Assembly (NCBI GenBank): GCA_020054475.1
Contig: JAHWGJ010000001.1
Coordinates: 1 to 64,000, forward strand
Source of the DNA: Thermoplasmata archaeon
Lineage (GTDB): Archaea; Thermoplasmatota; E2; DHVEG-1
DNA length: 64,000 bases
Direction: 5' to 3'
Translations under genes and position numbers: made by a program
Part shown: positions 20,024-29,409 of the stretch, one piece after another
Layout: each line of letters begins with the position of its first letter
Numbering within the stretch: the stretch's first letter is position 1
The notes under the pieces: model-generated
What the model saw: only the letters and a program-made list of their open reading frames with translations
Databases searched by the model: none
What the model was told of the DNA's origin: nothing

Positions 20024-20922
20024 AAATTGGATATCCGTGTATTAACTGGTCAATTGGTTGTAAAGGTAATAGAACTTTTCGTTTGAAATCATATTCTGAA
20101 GAGAGATTAATTGAAACAGTTGAAAATAATTTAAATTGTCTTGAGAAAATTCTTGAGTTTAATGTTAAAAATAATATTCTTTTTTTTAGAATTTCTTCTG
20201 ATTTGATTCCTTTTGCCTCTCATCCAATATGTAGTTTTAATTGGCAGAGTTATTTCAAGAAAAAATTTGAAAAAATTGGTAAAATCATTTTAAATAATAA
20301 TATTAGAATTTCTATGCATCCTGATCAGTTTATTGTATTAAATTCTAAGGATAATACAGTGGTAGAAAGAAGTATTGCTGAGTTAGATTATCATACTCAA
20401 ATTCTAGATTTTATGAGATTAAAATACAATGCAAAAATTCAATTACATATTGGCGGTGGTTATGGAGATAAAAATACTAGTTTAGATAGATTTGTAAATG
20501 TTTATGATAACCTTGATGATAATATTAAATCGAGACTTGTTATTGAAAATGATGATAATATTTACATGTTAAATGATTGTTTATTTATATCAGAAAAAAT
20601 TCATATTCCAATTTTATTTGATTATTTCCATCATCTTATTTACAATGATAACGAAAATATTGATTATTGTTTAAAATCAATATTAAAAACATGGGATAAA
20701 AAAGATGGAATTCCAATGATTGACTATAGTTCACAGAGGATAGGTAAAAAAAGTGGTAGTCATGCTGAAAGTTTAGATATTCAAGATTTTAAGAATTTTA
20801 TTGAACTTTCAAAATCCTATGATTTTGATATTATGCTTGAAATAAAAGATAAAGAAAAAAGTGCAATTAAAGCGGTTAAAATGGTTGAAAATGATATTAG
20901 ATTTAAAAATAATCAATTATGA
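20020..20922 (+). CDS. uvsE: UV DNA damage endonuclease (UVDE/UvsE family)
   Basis: '[38 protein letters not shown]', '[14 protein letters not shown]', '[12 protein letters not shown]'; ATGA overlap with the upstream gene. Confidence 0.93.
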   Translation: [300 protein letters not shown]

Positions 20923-21038
20923 GAGAAATTGTATAAATTGTAGTATCAAAGCACAAAAGAGTATGTTATCTTTTAACTTTGCGTATTAATTTTCTCATTT
21001 TTTATTTTCGTTTTGTATAAAGAAATATTACTAATAAA

Positions 21039-21353
21039 TTAAAATATATAATAATATTTTATATCAACTATCCTTCTTATTTTACATTTCTTTTTATTTT
21101 GACAAATATAATATAATATTGCAATTATTGTACTTATCAGAAATGCTAAGATTCCCATCATGAAGGTATTGGATATTTGAAAAAAATAGTATATAATTGA
21201 AAAAATAATCAATATAATTCCAAATAGTATATAGCCAATGAATAGAGTATTTCCAAGAATTGAAGATTCTTCTATAAATTTAATCATTGGTTTTGAAAAT
21301 TCACTTTTATTTTTTATTTTTGATTCTTTATTATTTTTTTGTTTTTTATCCAT
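21039..21353 (-). CDS. Small membrane hypothetical protein
   Basis: Two TM segments; no family recognised. Confidence 0.5.
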   Translation of the reverse strand: MDKKQKNNKESKIKNKSEFSKPMIKFIEESSILGNTLFIGYILFGIILIIFSIIYYFFQISNTFMMGILAFLISTIIAILYYICQNKKKCKIRRIVDIKYYYIF

Positions 21354-21411
21354 AATTAAAAAATTTATATGTTCTTTAACATATTAACATTTTTGTAGAA
21401 TTCAATTAATC

Positions 21412-22155
21412 TTATTTTATTATTTCAATTGAAGCTTCAGTATCAAATGGATTAGTCCTTATTGATAGTGAGAATAAATATGGGTAATTATTTTTTAGAT
21501 GTTGCATATAATTTAACCATTGTATTACTATATGTTTGTAACATCTTTCTATATCGATTTTTATATGATTTCTATCAGTTTCAATTAATTTAGATATGTT
21601 TTTCCTGTATTCTAATTCTTCATATAGGTGAAAAACTGTTCTTAATAACTCTGTAAAAGATTCGTGTTCATATAATATTGGATTTTCTAATAATCTTGTT
21701 AGGAAATCTCCTTGAGATATAATAAATTTTTTAAGATTAATTAGATCTATTTTTTGAATATCAATTGTATATTTCTGTTTTTTTAGTAATTTTGATATTT
21801 CAATAAAATTATTATTTTCCCATTTTTGATCTATTATCAACATTTTTTTTATTTTGTTTAAATTTGGATCTGCATCTGAAAATATTGTAAGAAGTTTTAC
21901 TCCTAAAACACTAAAAAATACCCCGATTAACATATTTAATTTTTCTAATTTTTCTTGTTTCTCTTTTCTGTTTAAAAGACTATGTATTACTATGCTAACA
22001 AGCAATATTTCAAAAAATACGAATGCTATATCTCCAATTAAATAAATAAAAATATGATGAGGATCTCTAAATATTAAAAAATGTATAAAATAAACAAATA
22101 TTGAAAGAATAATCAATAAAATTCCAAGTAAAATTTGCCATCTAATTATTTTCAT
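21412..22155 (-). CDS. Membrane hypothetical protein (two TM plus soluble domain)
   Basis: N-terminal TM hairpin, helical soluble C-terminus. Confidence 0.65.
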   Translation of the reverse strand: MKIIRWQILLGILLIILSIFVYFIHFLIFRDPHHIFIYLIGDIAFVFFEILLVSIVIHSLLNRKEKQEKLEKLNMLIGVFFSVLGVKLLTIFSDADPNLNKIKKMLIIDQKWENNNFIEISKLLKKQKYTIDIQKIDLINLKKFIISQGDFLTRLLENPILYEHESFTELLRTVFHLYEELEYRKNISKLIETDRNHIKIDIERCYKHIVIQWLNYMQHLKNNYPYLFSLSIRTNPFDTEASIEIIK

Positions 22156-22291
22156 TTTATCACTTTAATATTATATTAATATATTTTATTTATATTTGCA
22201 AAATAAATTTTTTATGTGTTGTGACACTTTAATATAATAGTAAAACCATATATTATTCATTTATAATATTAATCTTTGGGGGTTTTCATTT

Positions 22292-23209
22292 ATGATTATA
22301 ACATATATATTACAAATGTTAAAACTTACTCGTGCTCATATTGGTATTGCTGTTCTACCTTCATTTTGGCTGGGTTCTCTTTTTGCATTAGTTTTAGGAT
22401 TTGATTTTAATCTTATAATTTTTCTTTGGGGTTTTCTAATTATTTTTTTAATCTATGCTTCTGCTTCATACATAAATGATTATTATGATTTTGAAGCTGA
22501 TAAACATAATAGACAATTTGGGTTTTCTGGTGGTAGTGGAGTTTTATTGAAATATCCCGAATTAAGAAATATTACAAAATGGTTAGCTTTTATGTTTATT
22601 ATTTTTTCTTTATTATTAACTATTATTTTAGCTTTAACAACATTTATTCCTATTTGGTCAGTTGGTTTTATCGCTATTGGAGGTTTTTTTTCTTGGTTTT
22701 ATTCTGCACCACCCATACGTTTTTCTTATAGAGGGTTGAGTGAATTTCCTCATTTTATCGCAGGTCTTATGAATGCTGGCTGGGGTTATTTATTGATTAC
22801 CGGAACAATTGATCTTTCTCTTGTGATTTTTGCTATTCCTTTGTCTTTACATCTATTGAATGTAATTCTCATATTTGAAATACCTGATAAAGAAGCTGAT
22901 ATTAATGGTGGAAAAAAGAATTTTATTGTCAATAGAGGTCGACAAAATAGTTTCTTACTGATTAGCATTATTTTTTGGATTACAACAATTTATTTCTTAG
23001 TTCTTGCAATAATTGGATGGTTTGCTGGTAATATCAATTTTTGGTTTTTATCTTTATTGTCAATACTACCTTCCATAATTTCAACTTATATCTATTTTAA
23101 AAAACCGGTTGAGCAGAAACTAGCAACTAAATATGCTATTAGGACGGCAGTGTCTTTATTTTCAATTTCAATTTTAATATCAATTTATTTTATATATCTT
23201 CAGTTTTAA
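22292..23209 (+). CDS. UbiA-family prenyltransferase
   Basis: 'NDYYDFEADKHNRQFGFSGGSGVL', 'YSAPPIRFSYRGLSE', 'EIPDKEADINGGKKNFIV'. Confidence 0.9.
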   Translation: MIITYILQMLKLTRAHIGIAVLPSFWLGSLFALVLGFDFNLIIFLWGFLIIFLIYASASYINDYYDFEADKHNRQFGFSGGSGVLLKYPELRNITKWLAFMFIIFSLLLTIILALTTFIPIWSVGFIAIGGFFSWFYSAPPIRFSYRGLSEFPHFIAGLMNAGWGYLLITGTIDLSLVIFAIPLSLHLLNVILIFEIPDKEADINGGKKNFIVNRGRQNSFLLISIIFWITTIYFLVLAIIGWFAGNINFWFLSLLSILPSIISTYIYFKKPVEQKLATKYAIRTAVSLFSISILISIYFIYLQF

Positions 23210-23213
23210 ATTT

Positions 23214-24128
23214 TTACATTGGTCTTAATGTTCCTGCAAATACTTGCCATGCTAGAGCTGATTTTGCTATTAAACTTAGGACTATATACATTTTTTCCCC
23301 ATATAAATAATCCTTCCATTTTCCAATTTTTTTGTATTGTAAAAACATGTTTATTGCAAATAAGTTGAAAAATATTGCTATTGTTATGAAGATTGCAATT
23401 ACAAAATCAGGTACTGACTCAGCTGTTATTAATGGTATAAAAACAACAATCCAGGGCACAAATCCTGAGATACATCCAATAATGTATGAGGTCCAATTGG
23501 TTTTATCTGTTGTTTGATTATGAATTTCCATCATTAAACCCATTAAATTCATTACAGCTGTTAGTGTGAATAATGCAATTAATGTTCCAATATCATAAAT
23601 TGTAACAAGCATAGCTATTATAAATAGCATTAGAGAAGCGCTAAATGAATATTCATACCATCTAGCTGGGTTTATATGTTTTTTCAAATTATTTACATAC
23701 CATTTGTATAAAATAGTCGATATTAGAAAATGAGCTATTGCAGACATAAATAAAAATAATGCTACCATGGGGCCTATTCTAAGTTCAATTAATGTCTCTG
23801 AAATAGGAGAAATAGTTTGAGTTATTGCATCAAATACAGGGTGTGAGTATGTAATAGGCAGAGTAAATTCGTTACTTAATATTAGCATTAATAAACCCTG
23901 AAATAAGTGTAAAAAACCCATAATTATGTTAAATAATCTTAATTTTTTAAAACAAGAATCACCTAAATCAGTAAAACAATCTATTTTTTTTGTTTCTTTT
24001 ATTTTACCAAATTTGAAAGTCCCGTATGTTTTACAATTTGGGCATGTAACATATATTTTTTCTCCAATATTTCCAGTTATATTAAATTGATGTTTACAAT
24101 TTGGACAGCTAATTTTTTTTTCAATCAT
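23214..24128 (-). CDS. Heliorhodopsin with N-terminal zinc ribbon
   Basis: N-term 'ISCPNCKHQFNITGNIGEKIYVTCPNCKTYGTFKFG', then 7-TM body 'RWYEYSFSASLMLFIIAMLVTIYDIGTLIALF..GLMMEIHNQTTDKTNWTSYIIGCISGFVPWIVV' and TM7 'YIVLSLIAKSALAWQVFAGTLRPM'. Schiff-base Lys codon at 23262-23264. Confidence 0.93.
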   Translation of the reverse strand: MIEKKISCPNCKHQFNITGNIGEKIYVTCPNCKTYGTFKFGKIKETKKIDCFTDLGDSCFKKLRLFNIIMGFLHLFQGLLMLILSNEFTLPITYSHPVFDAITQTISPISETLIELRIGPMVALFLFMSAIAHFLISTILYKWYVNNLKKHINPARWYEYSFSASLMLFIIAMLVTIYDIGTLIALFTLTAVMNLMGLMMEIHNQTTDKTNWTSYIIGCISGFVPWIVVFIPLITAESVPDFVIAIFITIAIFFNLFAINMFLQYKKIGKWKDYLYGEKMYIVLSLIAKSALAWQVFAGTLRPM

Positions 24129-24278
24129 ATATAATACCATCTTTAATTACAAAAATTATATTTTTCTATTTTTGATATTTTAGTTAATATTTAAGGATAT
24201 CGGAATTATCATTTAATTTAAAAAAAAATTAAAATTTATAATTTATTTATTACTTTATCTTATAATAGAAAATTTTAT

Positions 24279-24294
24279 AATAACTATAGTTATT
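24279..24294. promoter_or_regulatory. Perfect 16-bp palindrome AATAACTATAGTTATT (TAAC-N4-GTTA core)
   Basis: In the divergent region between the heliorhodopsin (-) and the PQQ-type dehydrogenase (+). Confidence 0.65.
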
Positions 24295-24333
24295 TATAAT
24301 AATTATATTATAAATAATTTTGGGGGTTTAAAA

Positions 24334-25863
24334 ATTAAAAAATTAATACCTTTAATTGTTGGATTTCTTATATTAATTCCAATTACAATTGGAACTAATT
24401 CATATCAAGATTCTAATATTGAGATAGGTGAAGTTTCAGGTGGTTTTGGTAAAATACAAATTGAGATTAAAAATAATGGGCAAAATGAAATTAATGATAT
24501 TGAATGGGAAATTTTTGTCACCGGTGGATTATTACAAAATATTGATAAATCTAATTCAGGTGTAATTGATTCAATAGATAGTGGTGATAGTGTATTTATT
24601 TCATCTAATTTTTTAATCGGTTTTGGAGACATTAAAATTTGGATAATTGTAGATGATGTAGAAAAAATAGTTAATGGTTATCTTATTTTATTCTTTGCAA
24701 ATATTTTTCCAGATAAAACTATTGATTTTATAACTATTGCAGATGGTTTAACTTCCCCTGTTGCAATGGCACATTCGGGCGATAATACAAATAGGTTATT
24801 TATTGCTGATCAAATAGGGAAAATATATGTTATTGAAAATGATGAGTTCATATCTGAACCTTTTCTTGATATTACAAATAAAGTAGTTTCTTTAGATACT
24901 GTTTATGATGAGAGAGGTTTATTGGGACTTGCTTTTCATCCAAATTTTGAGAATAATGGTAGATTTTTTGTTTATTATAGCTCTGAAAAAACTGCTGAAA
25001 ATATTAATCATGAAAGTATACTTTCAGAGTTTAGTATATCTGATGAAAATCCAAATTTAGCTGATCCAGATTCTGAAAGAGTTATATTTAGAGTTAATCA
25101 ACCTGAAGCTAATCATAATGGCGGTCAACTTGTCTTTGGAAAAGATGGATATCTTTACATTGGTTTAGGTGATGGAGGTGGTGCAGGTGATGTTCATGGA
25201 ACAATTGGAAATGGTCAGGATATCAATACACCTCTTGGTTCAATTTTAAGAATAGATGTTGACGTTGGGGATCCTTATAGTATTCCTTCTGATAATCCGT
25301 TTGTTGGAAATGAGGGGCTTGATGAGATTTATGCTTGGGGTTTTCGAAATCCTTGGAAGTTTTCATTTGATAGAGAGACAGATTATCTTTTTGTTGCTGA
25401 TGTTGGTCAGGATAATTGGGAGGAGATTGACATTGTTGAAAAGGGAATTAATTATGGTTGGCGTATTATGGAGGGTTATAATCCTTATGATCTTGATTTA
25501 GCTGATCAACTTGATATTGATATTGAAACTCTTGGAAAACCTATTCATGAGTATAGTCATGATGTTGGAAAATCTATTACTGGAGGGTTCATCTATAGGG
25601 GGTTACAATCTGAGGAAATGTTTGGTAAGTATATTTTTGCTGATTGGAGTACTAGTTTTGTTAGATCGGATGGAAAAATATACTTCCTGGAGGAATCTGA
25701 ACCTGATAATTGGGAGAGATATGAATTGATTCCATCTGGCGCATTTAATCGTTTTATATTATCTCTTGGGGAAGATGAGCAGGGAGAAATATATATACTT
25801 AGTAAAACAGTATTAGGACCTTCTGGTAATTCAGGTGATGTTAGACGTATAATTTTTAATTAG
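24334..25863 (+). CDS. Exported PQQ-dependent aldose/glucose dehydrogenase-like beta-propeller; probable ATT start
   Basis: Track ORF starts at 24766, but the frame is open upstream to 'IKKLIPLIVGFLILIPITIGTNS' (signal peptide) preceded by GGGGGT. Propeller: 'RLFIADQIGKIYVIE', 'ERGLLGLAFHPNF', 'HNGGQLVFGKDGYLYIGLGDGG', 'EIYAWGFRNPWKFSFD'. Confidence 0.88.
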   Translation: MKKLIPLIVGFLILIPITIGTNSYQDSNIEIGEVSGGFGKIQIEIKNNGQNEINDIEWEIFVTGGLLQNIDKSNSGVIDSIDSGDSVFISSNFLIGFGDIKIWIIVDDVEKIVNGYLILFFANIFPDKTIDFITIADGLTSPVAMAHSGDNTNRLFIADQIGKIYVIENDEFISEPFLDITNKVVSLDTVYDERGLLGLAFHPNFENNGRFFVYYSSEKTAENINHESILSEFSISDENPNLADPDSERVIFRVNQPEANHNGGQLVFGKDGYLYIGLGDGGGAGDVHGTIGNGQDINTPLGSILRIDVDVGDPYSIPSDNPFVGNEGLDEIYAWGFRNPWKFSFDRETDYLFVADVGQDNWEEIDIVEKGINYGWRIMEGYNPYDLDLADQLDIDIETLGKPIHEYSHDVGKSITGGFIYRGLQSEEMFGKYIFADWSTSFVRSDGKIYFLEESEPDNWERYELIPSGAFNRFILSLGEDEQGEIYILSKTVLGPSGNSGDVRRIIFN

Positions 25864-25878
25864 GAGGAAAAAAAAAAT

Positions 25879-26613
25879 ATGAAAATTGTAAAATATTTGT
25901 TTGTTGTAATTATGCTTGTGACAACGCCCTTTTTTGGATTTAGTGTACTTGCCCATCCACCTATTGATCTGAGTTTAGAATATGAAATTGATACTGGTAA
26001 TTTAATTGTGACAATTACTCATGAAACTCCCGCCCCTGATTTACATTATGTTAATAGGGTTGATATTAAGATAAATGATGTTTTATTTTTATCTCAGGAT
26101 TATACTAGTCAGTCAACTAATGATGTCTTCAGTTACTTCTATAATATTGATTCATCCTTTGGTGATGTGATTATGGTTACTGCGTATTGTAATATTCAAG
26201 GTTCAATAACTAGGACAATTACAATAGAAGATCCAAATCAAGATAATCCACCTGAGATTGAGATTAAAAATCCTATAAAAGGTTATTTTCATTTTTCTGG
26301 AATTAAACTTTTTGCCACTTATCTTGATTTGATTTATGATACAATGGGTTTTGGAGGATTTAGAGTTAAACCTGTTCAGGCAAGAATAACAGATGATATT
26401 GATAGTCCTGAAGATTTAATTGTAACCCTTTATGTAAACGATATTAAAGAAAGAGATATGGTTTATAATGAGGAATCTGAATTATTTGAAGGTAAATGGA
26501 TAGGACCCGATTTAGGTGTATTTACAATGAAAATAACAGCTGAAGATTCTTCAGGCAATATTGGAATTGCTGAAATGGAAGTATGGTATTTCTGCTTCAT
26601 TCCAGAAAATTAA
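25879..26613 (+). CDS. Exported protein with Ig-like domains
   Basis: Signal peptide; 'NPPEIEIKNPIKGYFHFSGIKLF..GKWIGPDLGVFTMKITAEDSSGNIGIAEMEVW'; SD aggagg. Confidence 0.7.
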   Translation: MKIVKYLFVVIMLVTTPFFGFSVLAHPPIDLSLEYEIDTGNLIVTITHETPAPDLHYVNRVDIKINDVLFLSQDYTSQSTNDVFSYFYNIDSSFGDVIMVTAYCNIQGSITRTITIEDPNQDNPPEIEIKNPIKGYFHFSGIKLFATYLDLIYDTMGFGGFRVKPVQARITDDIDSPEDLIVTLYVNDIKERDMVYNEESELFEGKWIGPDLGVFTMKITAEDSSGNIGIAEMEVWYFCFIPEN

Positions 26614-26623
26614 ATAGAAATAA

Positions 26624-28102
26624 TTAATCAATTCCTTTCTTTATTTCTTCGGCTAATATCTGTGATGATATTATCACCATTGGAACTCCAATACCTGGAT
26701 GATTATAATGGCCTGTATAATAAAGATTTTTTACTTTTTTACTACTGTGGCTCGGTCTAAAAACAGCTGTTTGTCTTAATGTATGTGCTAGACCAAGTGC
26801 TGTTCCCTTATAGGCATTATATCTTTCTTTGAAATCTCTTTGTGTAAATATTTTCTTATAAATTATTGATTCAATAATTTTTTCTCCTGTTAGGTTTTCA
26901 AGATGTTTTAATATTTTATCAGAGTATTTCTCCCGTAAATCATCCGAGTCAACTAAATCAGGGGCTACAGGTACTAAAATAAATACATTTTCACAACCAT
27001 TTGGTGCGACTTTTTCATCTGTTTTAGAAGTACAAGACACATAATATGATGGATTTTCAGGCCATTTTGGATTATGAAATATATCCTCAAAATGATTTTC
27101 CCATTCTTTATCAAAATATAGGTTATGATGAACTAATGTTTTCAATTTCTTATTTAATCCTAAATACATTAAAAAAGCAGAAGGTGCAATTTTTTTCTTA
27201 TTCCAATATTTTTCAGTATAGGATATATTTTCTTTATCCAGCAGATTTGTTTCAACATATGGATAATCAGCATTTGATATTACTAGATCAGCTTCATAAA
27301 AACCTTTATCTGTTTCAACACCTTTAATTATTCCCTTTTCAACTACTATTTTTTTTACAGGGTTGTTAAATTCAAAATCAACATCATTTAATTTTGCTAA
27401 TTTTACCATAGCTTCAACTAATTGACCAATTCCACCCCCTATGGGAAACCAGACTCCTAAATTAAAATCAACATGAGACATTAATGAATATAATGCTGGA
27501 CTATCATAGGGACTACCGCCTAGAAAAACTATGGTATATTCTAAAATTTTTCTTATTTTGTCACTTGAAAAATATCTTTTAGCATAATGATCTAACTTAT
27601 CAAACATATGAAGTTTAGTTCCTTCAACTATAAGTTTTGGTTTTATAAAATCGGTAAAATGCTTGTAATCTTTGTATATGAAATCTTTCATGGCTATATT
27701 ATACTGATACTCTGATTTATCAAGATATTCAGATAATTTTTTTGATCCTCCTTCTTCCATTTTTTCAAATAATTCCTTATTTTTTTCAAGATCAGATGAG
27801 ACATCAATAACATCTTCTTTTGAAAAAAATACTCTATAAGCTGGTTCCAATCTTTTCAGTTTTAGATAATCTTCGGGCTTTTTTCCAAATTCATTAAAGA
27901 AATTTTCAAATACATCAGGCATTAAATACCATGAAGGACCCATATCAAATGTGAATCCTTTTTCTTTTAGAACTGATGCCCTTCCACCGGGTTGTTCATT
28001 TTTTTCAATTACCCGAACTTTATGTCCTTCTTTTGCTAATAAAGCTGCTGCTGATAATCCTCCAAATCCCGAGCCGATTACAATTATTGATTTTTTATTC
28101 AT
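26624..28102 (-). CDS. crtI: Phytoene desaturase family carotenoid oxidoreductase
   Basis: 'KSIIVIGSGFGGLSAAALLAKEGHKVRVIEKNEQPGGRASVLKEKGFTFDMGPSWYLMPDVF'; C-term 'NLYYTGHYNHPGIGVPMVIISSQILAEEI'. Confidence 0.93.
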   Translation of the reverse strand: MNKKSIIVIGSGFGGLSAAALLAKEGHKVRVIEKNEQPGGRASVLKEKGFTFDMGPSWYLMPDVFENFFNEFGKKPEDYLKLKRLEPAYRVFFSKEDVIDVSSDLEKNKELFEKMEEGGSKKLSEYLDKSEYQYNIAMKDFIYKDYKHFTDFIKPKLIVEGTKLHMFDKLDHYAKRYFSSDKIRKILEYTIVFLGGSPYDSPALYSLMSHVDFNLGVWFPIGGGIGQLVEAMVKLAKLNDVDFEFNNPVKKIVVEKGIIKGVETDKGFYEADLVISNADYPYVETNLLDKENISYTEKYWNKKKIAPSAFLMYLGLNKKLKTLVHHNLYFDKEWENHFEDIFHNPKWPENPSYYVSCTSKTDEKVAPNGCENVFILVPVAPDLVDSDDLREKYSDKILKHLENLTGEKIIESIIYKKIFTQRDFKERYNAYKGTALGLAHTLRQTAVFRPSHSSKKVKNLYYTGHYNHPGIGVPMVIISSQILAEEIKKGID

Positions 28103-28805
28103 TATTAACCCCCCTTTTTTTTTTCAATTTATTCTTAAAATATAGATAAAACATTAGATAAAATGATAACATAGAGAAATTATAGAAAAAATCCTCTAAT
28201 GGAATTGTCGTTATTCTTATCCCCCAAATTGCCTCAGGGTTGTAGAATACAATTATTGTTGAAGTCAATACATAGTTAAAAATTAAAAATGCTACAAAGG
28301 ATAAAATTATATAGAACCAATAAAGTCTTGATTTTAAGATATTTGGATAAAATTGATTTGCAACAAAAAAGAACAAAGCACAGGATAGCATTGACAATAT
28401 TGTATAATCTTGATAATAAAAAATGAGACCTAATATAACAAATAAAATTGAGATTAGATAATAAAAATATTTATTGTAAAAGATTTCTTTATCTTTTATA
28501 AAGTATACAAAATTTTCATAAATAAATATACATGAATATGGTACAACTATGAAAAATAAAATTTCTTCAATTGGTAATCCTGCTAATTTAAAACCTATAA
28601 GGTATTCTTCATTAAACCACCAATCTCCTCTGAATGTTACTATTGCATCCCATATTATATATACTAAGCCTACAACAGTAATTGAGGCAAATAAAGGTTT
28701 GTAAAATTTGTAATATTTGAATTTCCATTTAAATGATAGAAGGAGAGGAAATATCAAGATTATAAAATCTAAGGTTATATAATTTAAAATCATATACACT
28801 CCCAC
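28095..28805 (-). CDS. Lycopene cyclase domain protein (heterodimeric/CrtYcd type)
   Basis: 'WDAIVTFRGDWWFNEEYLIGFKLAGLPIEEILFFIVVPYSCIFIYENFVY' and 'PLEDFFYNFSMLSFYLMFY' in a second half. Confidence 0.9.
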   Translation of the reverse strand: MGVYMILNYITLDFIILIFPLLLSFKWKFKYYKFYKPLFASITVVGLVYIIWDAIVTFRGDWWFNEEYLIGFKLAGLPIEEILFFIVVPYSCIFIYENFVYFIKDKEIFYNKYFYYLISILFVILGLIFYYQDYTILSMLSCALFFFVANQFYPNILKSRLYWFYIILSFVAFLIFNYVLTSTIIVFYNPEAIWGIRITTIPLEDFFYNFSMLSFYLMFYLYFKNKLKKKRGVNNE

Positions 28806-28924
28806 ATATATTTTCGTAAATATCTAGTTAATATTAAATTTTTCTTTATTTTTTATTAATTGTTTGAATCTGTGGAAAGTGAAACAATTTGAAAGACATT
28901 CTTTAATTTTTAAAATAGTTAAAA

Positions 28925-29380
28925 TTATTTTTCAACAGTATATTTTTTATTAGCATATAAAAATCCAAAACATACACCTGTTTTAGCTTTGCTTTTTTGA
29001 TGATGTATGCTATGAGCATGTAAAATTCTTTTTACGTACTCGCTTTTTGGCCTATATCTTATTTTGATTCTTTTATGAAAAAAGATGTCATGAACAATAA
29101 GATATCCAAAACCATAAAGTGTAATTCCAATACCAATTGCAAATTTAATATCAAACCCTGACAAAGAACCAGTTAAAATAAATAAAAAAGCAATTATACT
29201 AAAAAATAATCCAAAAATATCATTTTTTTCAATTTTTCTCTTATTGGGTCTATGATGATCCTCATGAAAGTACCAACCAAATCCATGCATTACATATTTA
29301 TGGAGAAACCATGCAACTCCTTCCATGAAAATGAAAATGATCGATATAGTAAAAATATAGATAATAGCTGTTTCTATCAT
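28925..29380 (-). CDS. crtZ: Beta-carotene hydroxylase (CrtZ-like fatty acid hydroxylase superfamily)
   Basis: His motifs 'HKYVMHG', 'HEDHHRP', 'HDIFFH', 'HAHSIHHQ'; in crt operon. Confidence 0.88.
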   Translation of the reverse strand: MIETAIIYIFTISIIFIFMEGVAWFLHKYVMHGFGWYFHEDHHRPNKRKIEKNDIFGLFFSIIAFLFILTGSLSGFDIKFAIGIGITLYGFGYLIVHDIFFHKRIKIRYRPKSEYVKRILHAHSIHHQKSKAKTGVCFGFLYANKKYTVEK

Positions 29381-29409
29381 AATTAATCAATTAGAATACT
29401 ATTTTTAAT

